Counted from the first letter of the stretch, positions 7,930-17,241 are shown. The stretch is 64,000 bases of DNA from Hyphomicrobiaceae bacterium (GCA_008933705.1 WBUN01000015.1:22747-86746); one strand, 5' to 3'. The notes: a model not told the origin generated them from the sequence alone. Numbers and translations are program-made.

Positions 7930-9183
7930 ATGCTCAACCCGAGCCTCAATGATCCGCGTGTGGTCGGCGCCCTCATGCTGCTGTGCGCGGCCACAGCCGC
8001 AATCGCGATCCCGACGTTTGCGCTTGAGGTGGTGCTGACCGTGGCGCTGAGCGCGATCCTGGCGCCCGGCATCGCCCGCCTGCGGCGCAGGCTCAGCCTC
8101 GGCCTCGGCCTCGGCACCACCGTTGCTGGTATCGCGCTGCTGGTGCTGGCCTTCCTCGGCGTCGCCGGCTACTACGGCGTTCCGATCCTCATCCGCGGCA
8201 TCAACGAGACGCTGGCGCAGCTGCCCGAGGGCATCCGCAAGCTGATGCCGTTCGTGCAGGAATGGCTGGACCAGATGAAGGCCCGCCTGGAGGACATCTT
8301 CCCGGGTGACACCACGCTCGACGACTTCCTGCGCAAGAACCTGCCCGAGATGGCGGGCTCCGGACGCGGCGCCGTGGGCTTTGCGCTTGCGCTCGTGTTC
8401 GGCAGCCTCGCCAGCCTCGGCCAGTTCCTGCTGTTCCTGGTGCTGACGGCAATCCTGTCGGGCGAGTGGGACAAGAACGTCGACAAGACGAAATACCTGC
8501 TCGGGTTGTTCGCACCGCGGCAGGTGCCGCATCTCATTCGCTTCGGCGAGAAATTCCAGCGCTACGGCATCGAGCTGTTCCTCGCCATGGGCATCGTCAT
8601 GGCGCTGTTCGTGCCGATCTTCTTCGCGCTGCTGTTCTTCTATGGCAAGCTGTCGCTCGGCAAGTCGGTGCTGTTCGGGGTGATCCTCGGCTTCACCAGC
8701 GCCATTCCCACCATCGGCGGCATCATCACCTACCTGATCCTCATCGTCGTGGGCGTGCTCAACTTCGACCTGGAGTACGAGGGGATCAAGACGACGGCCG
8801 TGCTGTATGCGGCGGCATTCGTGGTGCGTTTCTGCGAGACCAAGCTCGTCACCCCGCGCGTGCTCGGCCATCGCATCAGCTTCACCAGCTTCGCCATCAT
8901 CACGGTGCTCGTTGCAAGCGTTCTGGTGTTCGGCGTCGGACGCGGCATCCTGACGGGGCTGTTCCTGCTGGTGACGTTCAAGGCCCTGACCGAGCTGGTG
9001 GATGAGAGCATGGGCGCGCACGTGCTGCGCAGCGGAGCTCTTGCATCGGCGGGGCAGGCCTCCGGCGGCGCCGCGGACAGAAGCGATGCCACGCCTGCAG
9101 CGTCGACCGTCGTAGGGACCGGGCCCACCAGCCTCGGCAGTGCGCCGTCGCACCCCAAGCAGCGGCGCCGCGGCCGGCGCTGA
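7930..9183 (+). CDS. AI-2E family transporter (PerM/TqsA-like)
   Basis: This is a ~417-residue polytopic membrane protein. It opens with two hydrophobic segments. A soluble region follows (about residues 75-135, with LPEGIRKLMPFVQEWLDQMK), then a run of further segments containing the family-typical GFTSAIPTIGG and KLVTPRVLGHRIS. It ends in a low-complexity Ala/Gly tail and RRRGRR. The family includes PerM/TqsA and ion antiporters, and the true substrate cannot be inferred. The ATG at 7930 was chosen because GAGAG precedes it. A GTG at 7864 gives a 22-residue extension with no ribosome binding site. Confidence 0.85.
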   Translation: MLNPSLNDPRVVGALMLLCAATAAIAIPTFALEVVLTVALSAILAPGIARLRRRLSLGLGLGTTVAGIALLVLAFLGVAGYYGVPILIRGINETLAQLPEGIRKLMPFVQEWLDQMKARLEDIFPGDTTLDDFLRKNLPEMAGSGRGAVGFALALVFGSLASLGQFLLFLVLTAILSGEWDKNVDKTKYLLGLFAPRQVPHLIRFGEKFQRYGIELFLAMGIVMALFVPIFFALLFFYGKLSLGKSVLFGVILGFTSAIPTIGGIITYLILIVVGVLNFDLEYEGIKTTAVLYAAAFVVRFCETKLVTPRVLGHRISFTSFAIITVLVASVLVFGVGRGILTGLFLLVTFKALTELVDESMGAHVLRSGALASAGQASGGAADRSDATPAASTVVGTGPTSLGSAPSHPKQRRRGRR

Positions 9184-9213
9184 CACGGCAGACGACCACG
9201 GGAGGCACGGCGA

Positions 9214-10434
9214 ATGACCAACGGCGACGGCATCAGCGACTTGCGGCGCGCCAGGCACGCCGACGAGCACGTGAAGGTGACGTTCGTCGAGCTCTTCTTC
9301 GATCTGGTGTTCGTGTTTGCGGTCACCCAGCTCTCGCACGCCCTGCTGCAGCATTTCTCGCCTATGGGCATCGTGCAGACGGTGTTGCTGCTGATGGCCG
9401 TGTGGTGGGTGTGGATCTACACGTCCTGGGTCACCAACTGGCTGGATCCGGACAGGACGGCGGTGCGGCTGATGCTGTTCGCGCTGATGCTGGCCGGGCT
9501 GGTGCTGTCGACTTCCATTCCCAAGGCGTTCGAGTCCAAGGGGCTGGCGTTCGCCGGCGCGTACGTCTTCATGCAGGTGGGGCGCTGCCTCTTCACCCTG
9601 TGGTCATTGCGCCGCCACAGCCCCGGCAACTACCGCAACTTCCAGCGCATCACGTCCTGGCTGGCGCTTGCGGGCGTGTTCTGGATCGCGGGCGGGCTTG
9701 CCGAAGGTGACGGGCGTCTTGCCCTTTGGGTGATGGCGCTCCTCATCGAGTACATCTCGCCCGCCGTCGGATTCTCGACACCTTATCTCGGCCGCTCGAC
9801 CACGGCCGACTGGGACGTCGAAGGCGGGCACATGGCCGAGCGCTGCGGCCTTTTCATCATCATTGCGCTCGGGGAATCGATCCTCGTCACGGGAGCGACC
9901 TTCGGCAACCTGCCGTGGACGGCGGAGACGGCTGCGGCCTTTGCGATTGCCTTCGTCGGCAGCGTGGCCATGTGGTGGATCTATTTCAACATCGGGGCGG
10001 AACGGGCGCGCCAGCGCATCGCCACTTCGTCCGATCCCGGCCGCCTGGCGCGCCTCGCCTACACCTATATTCATCTGCTGCTGGTTGCGGGCATCATCGT
10101 CGCCGCGGTGGCCGACGAGCTCGTGTTGGCGCATCCGGCCGGCCACACCAGCCTCAAGACGATGGCGGCTGTGCTGGCTGGGCCGGCGCTCTATCTGCTC
10201 GGCAACCTCCTGTTCAAGCGCGCGACGGCCGACAGCCCGGCGCTTTCGCACATGGTGGGGCTTGGTCTGCTGGCGGCGCTGGTCCCGGCGGCCTCGATGC
10301 TGTCGCCGCTCCTGTTCAGCGGCTCGGCAACCCTCGTGATGGTCCTGGTCGCCGTGTGGGAGACGCTGTCCCTGCGATCGTGGCACCAAGGTCGTGCGGC
10401 CGCGCCGGCATCCGCCGAGCGGACATTGCGATGA
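9214..10434 (+). CDS. low-temperature-requirement A (LtrA) family membrane protein
   Basis: This 406-residue protein carries the LtrA hallmark near the N-terminus (VTFVELFFDLVFVFAVTQLSH), followed by about eleven hydrophobic segments. A second family block is GLFIIIALGESILVTGA. LtrA was named in Listeria for growth at low temperature, but its molecular function is not established. The ATG is preceded by GGGAGG eight bases away. It lies 30 bases after the AI-2E family gene and just before a third small membrane protein gene, so these may be cotranscribed. Confidence 0.88.
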   Translation: MTNGDGISDLRRARHADEHVKVTFVELFFDLVFVFAVTQLSHALLQHFSPMGIVQTVLLLMAVWWVWIYTSWVTNWLDPDRTAVRLMLFALMLAGLVLSTSIPKAFESKGLAFAGAYVFMQVGRCLFTLWSLRRHSPGNYRNFQRITSWLALAGVFWIAGGLAEGDGRLALWVMALLIEYISPAVGFSTPYLGRSTTADWDVEGGHMAERCGLFIIIALGESILVTGATFGNLPWTAETAAAFAIAFVGSVAMWWIYFNIGAERARQRIATSSDPGRLARLAYTYIHLLLVAGIIVAAVADELVLAHPAGHTSLKTMAAVLAGPALYLLGNLLFKRATADSPALSHMVGLGLLAALVPAASMLSPLLFSGSATLVMVLVAVWETLSLRSWHQGRAAAPASAERTLR

Positions 10435-10462
10435 CATCGATCGATGGGTGGAGGTGCAAGCG

Positions 10463-10726
10463 ATGCATACGCTGATCATGGTGGTGAGCGGCCTTATCGG
10501 GCTCGGCCTGTTCGTGCTGGCGGCGACGCTGCTGAACAAGGGCGCTGCCGACGGCGCACGTTATTTCATCCTGCCGTGGCTCGTCGTGTCGCTTGTCAAT
10601 CTGTACATCGGCGTGACGCAGGCCGGCGTTCCGTTCGCTGCGGAGGCCGCCGTTTTGATTGTGGTGTTCGGCGTACCGGCAGCGCTTGCCTGGCATCTCT
10701 CGCGGCGGACCGGCACTCCAGGATGA
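10463..10726 (+). CDS. small integral membrane protein, unknown
   Basis: This 87-residue protein is almost entirely hydrophobic, with three predicted spans: MVVSGLIGLGLFVLAATL, FILPWLVVSLVNLYIGV and the AAVLIVVFGVPAALAW region. The C-terminus is positively charged (HLSRRTGTPG). The ATG at 10463 has GGAGG eight bases upstream. Longer in-frame starts give an unlikely arginine- and histidine-rich leader. It starts 28 bases after the LtrA gene. I recognise no family. Confidence 0.7.
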   Translation: MHTLIMVVSGLIGLGLFVLAATLLNKGAADGARYFILPWLVVSLVNLYIGVTQAGVPFAAEAAVLIVVFGVPAALAWHLSRRTGTPG

Positions 10727-10790
10727 TGACCAGGCTCGCGCGCGTCATTGTGACCGCGCCAGCGCACGGAAGATTGGGGGAGGACAAGGT

Positions 10791-12035
10791 ATGACGAGCA
10801 CATCTGCAATCGACCTCACGGCGCTCCTGGCGCCAGGGCTGCCGCCGCCGGCCGTCCGCTGGACCGGGTTTGCGAAATATAACTTCGTCGGCGGCCACAA
10901 CGACCCGAGCTTCGTTCCCGTCGACAGCCTGATTGAGGCTTCGACCACTGTGCTGAGGCGCGAAGGGCAGACGCTTGCGACCTACGGGCTCAACAGCGGT
11001 CCGCTCGGCTACCGGCCGCTGCGCGACTTCCTCGCCGCCAAGCTCAAGGGCCATGCCGGCATCTCCTGCAGCAGTGATGACATCCTCATCACCTCGGGGT
11101 CGCTGCAGGCGATGGATCTCGTCAACGGCGTCTTCCTCGCGCGCGGAGATACGGTGCTGATCGAGCAGGAGACCTACGGCGGCGCGCTGACGCGGCTGGC
11201 CCGCCTCGGCGTCAACGCGGTCGGCATCCCGCTCGACCAGGAGGGGTTGCGCATGGATGCGCTGGAGTCCGCCCTTTCCGAGCACAAGCGGCGCGGCGTC
11301 CGCCCGAAGTTCATCTACACGATCCCGACCGTGCAGAACCCGACCGGCACCATCATGGGAGCCGAGCGGCGGGCGCAGCTGCTGCGGCTCTCCCGAGCCC
11401 ACGGAGTGCCGATCTTCGAGGACGAGTGCTACTCCGATCTCATCTGGAGCGGCGAGCGCCCTCCGGCGCTCTATGCCATGGCGCAGGGGCAGGGCGTGGT
11501 GCACATCGGCTCCTTCTCCAAGTCGGTCGCGCCGGCCCTGCGCGTCGGCTACATCGTCGCCGGCTGGGACATTCTCTCGCGCATCCTCGCCCTCAAGACC
11601 GACGCGGGGTCGGGCGCGCTGGAACAGATGGTGCTCGCCGAGTTCTGCCGGGCGCATTTCGCCGCGCACGTGCCCACGCTCGCCCGGGGGCTTCGGGCGA
11701 AGCTCGAGACGCTCATGGAGGCTCTCAGGGAGCAGTTCGGGACGGCGGCCGAATTCGACGACCCCAAGGGCGGCATCTTCCTGTGGGTCAAACTGCCCGA
11801 CACGGTCGACACGCTCAAGCTCGCGCAAGCGGCGCTGGCGGCCGGTGTCGCCCTCAATCCTGGCCCCGAGTGGTCGACCGACAAGGCCTACAGCCGATGC
11901 CGGCTGCGGCTGTGCTATGCCAACCTGGAGCCCGCCGCCATCCGCGAGGGCGTCGCCACGCTCGCCGAGGTCTGCCGGCGCGAGTTCGGCGTGCCGAGCC
12001 GCATCGCCAATGTCGCCCATCCGCAAGGGCGATAG
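10791..12035 (+). CDS. PLP-dependent aminotransferase, class I/II (2-aminoadipate/MocR-like fold)
   Basis: This is a 414-residue fold-type I aminotransferase. The region TYGLNSGPLGYRPLRDFLA and the block IYTIPTVQNPTGT are typical of the LysN/aromatic aminotransferase group. The PLP Lys is in SFSKSVAPALRVGY and the carboxylate-binding Arg is near RLRLCYA. There is no N-terminal GntR domain, so it is an enzyme rather than a MocR regulator. The ATG follows GGGGGAGGACAAGGT. The substrate is not deducible. Kynurenine, 2-aminoadipate and valine-pyruvate types share these motifs. Confidence 0.85.
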   Translation: MTSTSAIDLTALLAPGLPPPAVRWTGFAKYNFVGGHNDPSFVPVDSLIEASTTVLRREGQTLATYGLNSGPLGYRPLRDFLAAKLKGHAGISCSSDDILITSGSLQAMDLVNGVFLARGDTVLIEQETYGGALTRLARLGVNAVGIPLDQEGLRMDALESALSEHKRRGVRPKFIYTIPTVQNPTGTIMGAERRAQLLRLSRAHGVPIFEDECYSDLIWSGERPPALYAMAQGQGVVHIGSFSKSVAPALRVGYIVAGWDILSRILALKTDAGSGALEQMVLAEFCRAHFAAHVPTLARGLRAKLETLMEALREQFGTAAEFDDPKGGIFLWVKLPDTVDTLKLAQAALAAGVALNPGPEWSTDKAYSRCRLRLCYANLEPAAIREGVATLAEVCRREFGVPSRIANVAHPQGR

Positions 12036-12153
12036 CAGCGCAACGCAGCGGGTTGAAGACCAGACCAGGATCGCTTCAGATTGAAGCACGTCGCTCCACG
12101 GGCAACGGTGCGGCTGAAGCGTCGATCGTGCTCTGCTTCCTTAGCGTGGAGAG

Positions 12154-12411
12154 CTAATGCGCGGGAGACTCGAACGCCCGCTGGCGCCACCACGCCGCGG
12201 TGCCGAACGGGATCTTGTTGGAATCACGCTCGTAGTACTGCGTTTCGTCGAACGTCTCCCTGTGGCGCTGGCGCTCGGCGATGGCCGACGGGGAGTTGCT
12301 GTACGTGGTGCTGTAGGGCTTGTAGCGCTTCTTGGCTCTTGCCGCGTCGGCCGCCCCGGCGAAGCCGGCCAAGAACGCGATCGACACCAACGCCGTAATG
12401 ATGGCTCTCAT
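12154..12411 (-). CDS. small exported protein, unknown
   Basis: This is an 85-residue protein with a clear signal peptide (MRAIITALVSIAFLAGFAGA, cleavage probably after ADA). The mature part is short, basic and polar (AKKRYKPYSTTYSN). The ATG at 12411 has AGAGGAG upstream, whereas the longer in-frame start gives a non-signal leader. Tyr- and Arg-rich mature sequences of this kind occur in small periplasmic proteins of Hyphomicrobiales, but I cannot name a family. It stands alone, convergent with the aminotransferase gene. Confidence 0.65.
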   Translation of the reverse strand: MRAIITALVSIAFLAGFAGAADAARAKKRYKPYSTTYSNSPSAIAERQRHRETFDETQYYERDSNKIPFGTAAWWRQRAFESPAH

Positions 12412-12682
12412 GGGCGCGCTCCTCTGGCTGCCTTGCGGCAACTTGGGGAGCGGCGAGCACGCCTTCAAGCCACCTTTTCGTGAGGTGCCGCGGCGGCGCC
12501 GCGTCGTTGAAAATTTGCCTGGAAATCGCTGGTGAGGCCGGATGCGATCGAACCATCGGACTGCGATGGATGCGACCTATGCCGGCATTGTCGCCTTCGG
12601 AGGTCCTGCCTGATGCTCTCGGGCGAGCAGCACATCACCACCCACGGCAACGGAGGGCGCCGGCCTAAGCGCCTCAAAGGAT

Positions 12683-12757
12683 TGGTGAGCCCGGTTGGGA
12701 TCGAACCAACGACCCTCTGATTAAAAGTCAGATGCTCTACCGCTGAGCTACGGGCCC
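12683..12757 (-). tRNA. tRNA-Lys (TTT)
   Basis: Read on the minus strand, the acceptor GGGCCCG pairs with CGGGCTC (one G-U). A D arm GCTC/GAGC, an anticodon stem CTGAC/GTCAG-type with loop CTTTTAA (anticodon TTT), a variable loop AGGGTC and the T arm GTTGG-TTCGATC-CCAAC follow. The discriminator is A and CCA is encoded. At 75 bases it is slightly short because of a small D loop. The TTT anticodon assigns it to lysine. Confidence 0.95.
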
Positions 12758-12928
12758 TCATCCGGGCCGAACCGACCCGGAATGACGTGGCGCGGGGCAT
12801 AACATAGCCGGTGCCAACTGTCGATTTCCTCGCCGGCACAGGGCAAGTCCGGACAGGGCGGCGGCCGTTCCCTGCCGGCCCGGCGCTCTGCTAGGCTCGG
12901 CGCACAACCCCACCCACGGCGAGGACCA

Positions 12929-14641
12929 ATGGCCAACAAAGAGGAAGAGCGCGGGTTCCTGCGCGGGCTGCAGACCTACGGCGACCGCGATTTCTCCATC
13001 TACATGCGCCGGGCGTTCGCCAGGTCGATGGGCTACTCGGGCGATGAGCTGGCGCGGCCGGTGGTCGGCATCGCCTTTACGCATTCCAGGTTCAACCCCT
13101 GCCACCGCCATTTCCCCGAGCTGCTCGAAGCGGTGAAGCGCGGGGTCACGGCGGCGGGCGGGCTGGCGCTGGAGTTTCCGACCATCTCGCTGCACGAGTC
13201 GACGCTGGCGCCCAACTCCATGAAGTTCCGCAACCTCATGGCCATGGACACCGAGGAGATGATCCGCGCCCAGCCCATGGATGCGGTGGTGCTGATGGGC
13301 GGCTGCGACAAGACCGTGCCGGCCCAGCTCATGGGCGCGGCCAGCGCCGGCAAGCCCGCCATACAACTCATCGGCGGGCCGCAGATGACCTCGCGCTACA
13401 AGGACGACCGCGTCGGCGCCTGCACCGACTGCCGCAAGTTCTGGACCCAGTTCCGCGCCGGCAACCTCGGCAAAGCCGAGATCGAGGCAGTCGAGGGCCG
13501 GCTTGTGACGACGGCCGGCACCTGCGCCGTGATGGGCACCGCCAGCACCATGGCGGCAATTGCCGAGGCTCTCGGCATGACGCTGCCCGGAACTGCCGCG
13601 ATCCCTGCCGTGCACGCCGACCGGTTGCGCGCGGCGGAAGCCACGGGTACCAGGGCGGTCGCCCTCGCCAAGTCCGATTTGACACCGGACAAGATCATCA
13701 CGGCCGGCGCCGTCGAGAATGCGGCGCGCGTGCTGCTGGCGCTCGGCGGCTCCACCAACGGCGTGATCCATCTTGCCGCCATTGCCGGCCGCGCCGGCGT
13801 GAAGCTCGATCTGGAGCGCCTCAACGAGCTCTCCGACACCACGCCGGTGCTGGTGGCGGTGAAGCCCGTGGGCACCGAGTTCTACATGGAGGACTTCTTC
13901 GCCGCCGGCGGCATCGGCGCGGTGTTGCGCGAGCTGAAGCCGCTGCTGAACCTCGACTGCATGACGATCACCGGTGAAACGCTGGGGCAGCGGTTGTCGG
14001 CGGAGGAGGGCGCTTACGTCGACCGCCGCGTCATCAAGCCGGCCAGCACACCGCTGGAGCCGCAGGGCGGCCTCGTCGCGCTGTTCGGCTCGCTGGCGCC
14101 CGATGGCGCCATCATCAAGCGCTCCGCCGCGACGCCCGCGCTGTTTGAGAAGACCGGCCGGGCCATCGTGTTCTCCTCCCTCGACGACCTGGGCGCGCGC
14201 ATCGATGATCCCACGCTCGACGTCACGGCCGACGACTTCCTCATCCTGCAGAACGCCGGCCCGAGGAGCACCGCGGCCATGCCGGAGGCCGGGTTCCTGC
14301 CGATCCCCAGGAAGCTGCTCGAAGCGGGCGTCAAGGACATGGTGCGCATCTCGGACGCGCGCATGAGCGGCACCGCCTACGGCACCATTGTCCTGCACGT
14401 GGCGCCTGAAGCCGCCGCCGGCGGGCCGCTGGCGCTGGTGCGGACCGGCGACCGCATCCGGCTCAGCGTCAAGGAGCGCAGGCTCGATCTGCTGGTTGAC
14501 GAGGCGGAGCTGGCCAGGCGGCGCAGCGGGTCGACGCGGGGCGCCGAGGTGCCCTTACGCGGCTACGACAAGCTGTTCCGCCAGTCGGTGCTGCAAGCCC
14601 CCGACGGCTGCGATTTCGATTTCCTGCGTCGGCAGCCATGA
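12929..14641 (+). CDS. IlvD/Edd-family dehydratase (probably a sugar-acid dehydratase)
   Basis: This 570-residue Fe-S dehydratase removes water from a 2,3-dihydroxy acid. The three cluster Cys are in place: Cys58 (FNPCHRHF), Cys126 (GGCDKTVPAQ) and Cys199 (GTCAVMGTAST). The C-terminal half shows GGLVALFGSLAPDGAIIK and the conserved Ser/Gly-rich RMSGTAYGTIVLHV. GGCDKTVPAQ and the length are closer to the pentonate/L-arabonate dehydratase branch than to dihydroxy-acid dehydratase IlvD. An HMG-CoA-lyase-like gene follows 149 bases downstream, so a small catabolic unit is possible. The substrate is uncertain. Confidence 0.85.
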   Translation: MANKEEERGFLRGLQTYGDRDFSIYMRRAFARSMGYSGDELARPVVGIAFTHSRFNPCHRHFPELLEAVKRGVTAAGGLALEFPTISLHESTLAPNSMKFRNLMAMDTEEMIRAQPMDAVVLMGGCDKTVPAQLMGAASAGKPAIQLIGGPQMTSRYKDDRVGACTDCRKFWTQFRAGNLGKAEIEAVEGRLVTTAGTCAVMGTASTMAAIAEALGMTLPGTAAIPAVHADRLRAAEATGTRAVALAKSDLTPDKIITAGAVENAARVLLALGGSTNGVIHLAAIAGRAGVKLDLERLNELSDTTPVLVAVKPVGTEFYMEDFFAAGGIGAVLRELKPLLNLDCMTITGETLGQRLSAEEGAYVDRRVIKPASTPLEPQGGLVALFGSLAPDGAIIKRSAATPALFEKTGRAIVFSSLDDLGARIDDPTLDVTADDFLILQNAGPRSTAAMPEAGFLPIPRKLLEAGVKDMVRISDARMSGTAYGTIVLHVAPEAAAGGPLALVRTGDRIRLSVKERRLDLLVDEAELARRRSGSTRGAEVPLRGYDKLFRQSVLQAPDGCDFDFLRRQP

Positions 14642-14790
14642 GCGCAGCGCTGACGAGGCCGTCCCCGTCTCTTCGGCATGTTCGCGTTGGTCCCGTGCAG
14701 GTGCTAGTAGTGCCAAAGCAGGTCGCGCCGTCCCGGCGCGCATCTCAACACGACAGGGAGACCGCAGGGTCCGGCCAGGAGAGACGGCAG

Positions 14791-15732
14791 ATGAGCAAGG
14801 TCGAGATTCTCGAGGTTGCGCCCCGCGACGGCTTCCAGGCGGTGAAGGCTTTCATTCCGACCGAAACCAAGATCGCGCTCATCGAGGAGCTGGCCGCCTG
14901 CGGCATCGCCCGCCTGGAGATCGGCTCGTTCGTCAGCCCGAAGGCGATCGCGCAGATGGCCGATACGTCCGACATCCTCAAGCGCGCGCGTCTGCCGGCG
15001 GGGGTGCGCATCCAGGTGCTGGTGCCGAACGCAAAGGGCCTGCAGCTTGCGCTGGCCGCCGGCGTGCGCGAGGTCGGCTGGGTCATCTCCGTGTCGGAGA
15101 GCCACAACCGCTCCAACGTGCGCCGCAGCGTGGATGAGAGCTTCCGCGAGTTCGCCGACGCCTGGCAGGGGCTCGGCGCCGGCAAGCCGCGCCTGCGCTT
15201 CAGCCTGTCCACCTGCTTCGACTGCCCGTTCGAGGGCCGCATCGCCGAGGATGACGTTGTGCGCGCGGTGGAGCGCGTCATCGCCATCGCGCCGGACGTG
15301 GAGATCGCCATCTGCGATACCACCGGCCGGGCGGCGACCGACCATGTGGGCACGCTCTTTGCGCGCCTGCTCCCGGCCTACGCGAGCAAACGCGTCGCCT
15401 TTGCCTATCATGGTCACGACACGTACGGCCTCGGCGTCGCCAACGCCATCGAGGCCTACCGCCAGGGCGTGCGGGTGATCGACGGCGCCGCCGGCGGGCT
15501 CGGCGGCTGCCCGTTCGCGCCGGGCGCCGCCGGCAACACGGCCACCGAGGATCTCGTGTTCGCCTTCGAGCACATGGGCATCAAGACCGGCATCGCGCTC
15601 GACAAGCTGCTGGCCGTCGCCGACCGCATCGCCGCGGTGGCGCCCGATCAGGCCGGCGGCAAGGTGCGCACGGTGCCGCGGCGCCGCGTCCTTGCGGGCT
15701 TCGGTCCGGCGACGCGCGGCATTCCGACGTAG
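14791..15732 (+). CDS. hydroxymethylglutaryl-CoA lyase-like (DRE-TIM metallolyase)
   Basis: This is a 313-residue TIM-barrel lyase. VAPRDGFQ gives the catalytic Arg12/Asp13. The metal ligands are in YHGHDTYG (His207/His209), and the mobile-loop Cys is at residue 240 in GGLGGCPFAPGAAGN, followed by TEDLV. These match HMG-CoA lyase, which splits HMG-CoA into acetoacetate and acetyl-CoA in leucine breakdown. Related lyases use other 3-hydroxy-3-methyl acyl-CoAs or hydroxy acids. The ATG at 14791 follows CAGGAGAGAC; a 51-residue upstream extension has no family similarity. No leucine-degradation genes are adjacent, so the substrate stays open. Confidence 0.85.
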   Translation: MSKVEILEVAPRDGFQAVKAFIPTETKIALIEELAACGIARLEIGSFVSPKAIAQMADTSDILKRARLPAGVRIQVLVPNAKGLQLALAAGVREVGWVISVSESHNRSNVRRSVDESFREFADAWQGLGAGKPRLRFSLSTCFDCPFEGRIAEDDVVRAVERVIAIAPDVEIAICDTTGRAATDHVGTLFARLLPAYASKRVAFAYHGHDTYGLGVANAIEAYRQGVRVIDGAAGGLGGCPFAPGAAGNTATEDLVFAFEHMGIKTGIALDKLLAVADRIAAVAPDQAGGKVRTVPRRRVLAGFGPATRGIPT

Positions 15733-15778
15733 CGTCGGCGGCGGACCAGGCTCCTGATGACGCTGACCATCCTGCCGA

Positions 15779-16678
15779 CTATGGGGTCTGGCCGCCGCCC
15801 GCCTTGCCGGATGCAGCTCCCGCCGCTCGTTCCTCGGCCTTGGCCTGGTCCCAGAGGCGGTCCATCTCGGCCAGCGTCGACTGCGCGGGCACGCGCCCGT
15901 CGGCGGCCAGCACCTCCTCGATGCGGCGGAACCGGCGCACGAATTTCTGGTTGGCCGATCGCAGCGCCGCCTCGGGGTCGATCTTCAGGTGGCGCGCAAT
16001 GTTCGCCATCACGAACAGCAGATCGCCGTACTCCTCCGCGATCTCCGCCCGGTCGCTTTCGCCGGCGCCGGCGGCATCAATAGCCTCCTCGAGCTCGACA
16101 AGCTCCTCCTTGAGCTTTTCACACACGGGCGCGAGCGAAGGCCAGTCGAAGCCGACACGCGCGGCTTTTGCCTGCAACTTGACGGCGCGCGTGAGGCCGG
16201 GAAGGCCGACGGGGACGTCGGCGAGGATGCTCGCCTTCTCCCGCTCGCCTTCACGGGAAGGCGCGTCGGCGATGCCGTGCGCGGCTGGCCCTTGCGCCTT
16301 CTCCTCCGCCTTGATGCGCTCCCAGAAGCCGGGCGAGGCGCCGGCGGCGCGCTCCTCGGCGCTGCCGAACACATGCGGGTGCCGCCGGATCATCTTGCGC
16401 GTGATGGTGTCGACCACGTCGGCGAAGGAGAAGGCACGCGCTTCCTCAGCCATGCGGGCGTGATAGACGACCTGCAGCAGCAAATCGCCCAGCTCCTCCT
16501 TGAGCGCGGCGAGATCAGCCCTCTCGATGGCGTCGGCCACCTCATAGGCCTCCTCGATGGTGTAAGGCGCAATGGTCGCAAACGTCTGCTCGAGATCCCA
16601 CGGACAACCCGTGCCGGGGGTGCGCAGGGCGGCCATGACGGCCAGGAGGTCGGGGAGGGACTTGGGCGAGCCGCTCAT
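15779..16678 (-). CDS. mazG: nucleoside triphosphate pyrophosphohydrolase MazG
   Basis: This is a ~299-residue protein with two MazG all-alpha domains. The first (about residues 10-100) has GCPWDLEQTF and EEAYEVADAI, with the metal-binding ExxE and ELGDLLLQV. The second (about 170-270) has GFDWPS, ELVELEEA and EEYGDLLFVMANIAR. The enzyme hydrolyses NTPs to NMP and PPi and is a housecleaning factor. The ATG at 16678 has AGGAACG upstream. The C-terminal tail is Ala/Gly rich. It diverges from arfB across about 90 bases. Confidence 0.92.
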   Translation of the reverse strand: MSGSPKSLPDLLAVMAALRTPGTGCPWDLEQTFATIAPYTIEEAYEVADAIERADLAALKEELGDLLLQVVYHARMAEEARAFSFADVVDTITRKMIRRHPHVFGSAEERAAGASPGFWERIKAEEKAQGPAAHGIADAPSREGEREKASILADVPVGLPGLTRAVKLQAKAARVGFDWPSLAPVCEKLKEELVELEEAIDAAGAGESDRAEIAEEYGDLLFVMANIARHLKIDPEAALRSANQKFVRRFRRIEEVLAADGRVPAQSTLAEMDRLWDQAKAEERAAGAASGKAGGGQTP

Positions 16679-16768
16679 TGTGGTCGTTCCTGATGCCGCA
16701 ATCCGTGCTAAGGCCGGTCTGATAGCATGAAACAGCAATACGGGGAGCGGCAAGGCCGAAGCCCGAGG

Positions 16769-17188
16769 ATGCGCATCACCGACAGAATTGCGCTCGGCGA
16801 GGACGAGATCGAGGAAGTGTTCGTTCGTGCCTCGGGGCCCGGAGGGCAGAACGTCAACAAGGTCTCGACCGCCGTTCAGCTCAGATTCGATGCGCGCCGA
16901 TCGCCCTCCCTGCCGGTGCCGGTGCGCGAACGCCTGCAGGCGCTGGCGGGCCGGCGCATGACCGCTGACGGCGTGATCGTCATCACCGCCAACCGCTTCC
17001 GCAGCCAGGCGCGCAACCGGGAAGATGCGCGCGAGCGTCTGGCGGCCCTGATCGCACGGGCGGCAGCGGCGCCGACACCGCGCCGGGCGACGCGGCCGAC
17101 GTACGCTTCCAAGGTGCGGCGCGCCGAGGCAAAACAGCGGCGCTCGAAGCTGAAGCAGTTGCGTCGCGGCGGCATTGCAGAGGACTGA
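16769..17188 (+). CDS. arfB: alternative ribosome-rescue peptidyl-tRNA hydrolase ArfB (YaeJ)
   Basis: This 139-residue protein has the GGQ motif at residues 25-27 (ASGPGGQNVNKVST) that releases the nascent chain. There is no codon-recognition domain, and the basic C-terminal tail (KVRRAEAKQRRSKLKQLRR) is the one that enters the empty mRNA channel of stalled ribosomes. The length is that of E. coli ArfB (140). The ATG at 16769 aligns with the family start, while an upstream ATG at 16727 adds 14 residues with no support. The ribosome binding site is weak in both cases. Confidence 0.92.
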   Translation: MRITDRIALGEDEIEEVFVRASGPGGQNVNKVSTAVQLRFDARRSPSLPVPVRERLQALAGRRMTADGVIVITANRFRSQARNREDARERLAALIARAAAAPTPRRATRPTYASKVRRAEAKQRRSKLKQLRRGGIAED

Positions 17189-17241
17189 CGGGAAGCCGGC
17201 AGGCGCCGATCGTCACCGCGGGGGCAGGGGAGCGCCGCGCC

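Noticed and set aside
7105..9354. 749-residue minus-strand open frame
   Set aside because: It is antisense to fadD, MerR and the AI-2E gene, rich in His/Gln/Glu/Arg as expected for shadow frames in GC-rich DNA.
12072..12086. GCTTCA-GAT-TGAAGC after the aminotransferase gene as a terminator
   Set aside because: The stem is only six base pairs and no T-tract follows.
12532..12720. Cys-rich 62-residue plus-strand frame (CDGCDLCRHCRLRRSC)
   Set aside because: Its C-terminal part is the antisense of tRNA-Lys (ending SPVGIEPTTL, a well-known spurious translation), and the GTG start has no ribosome binding site.
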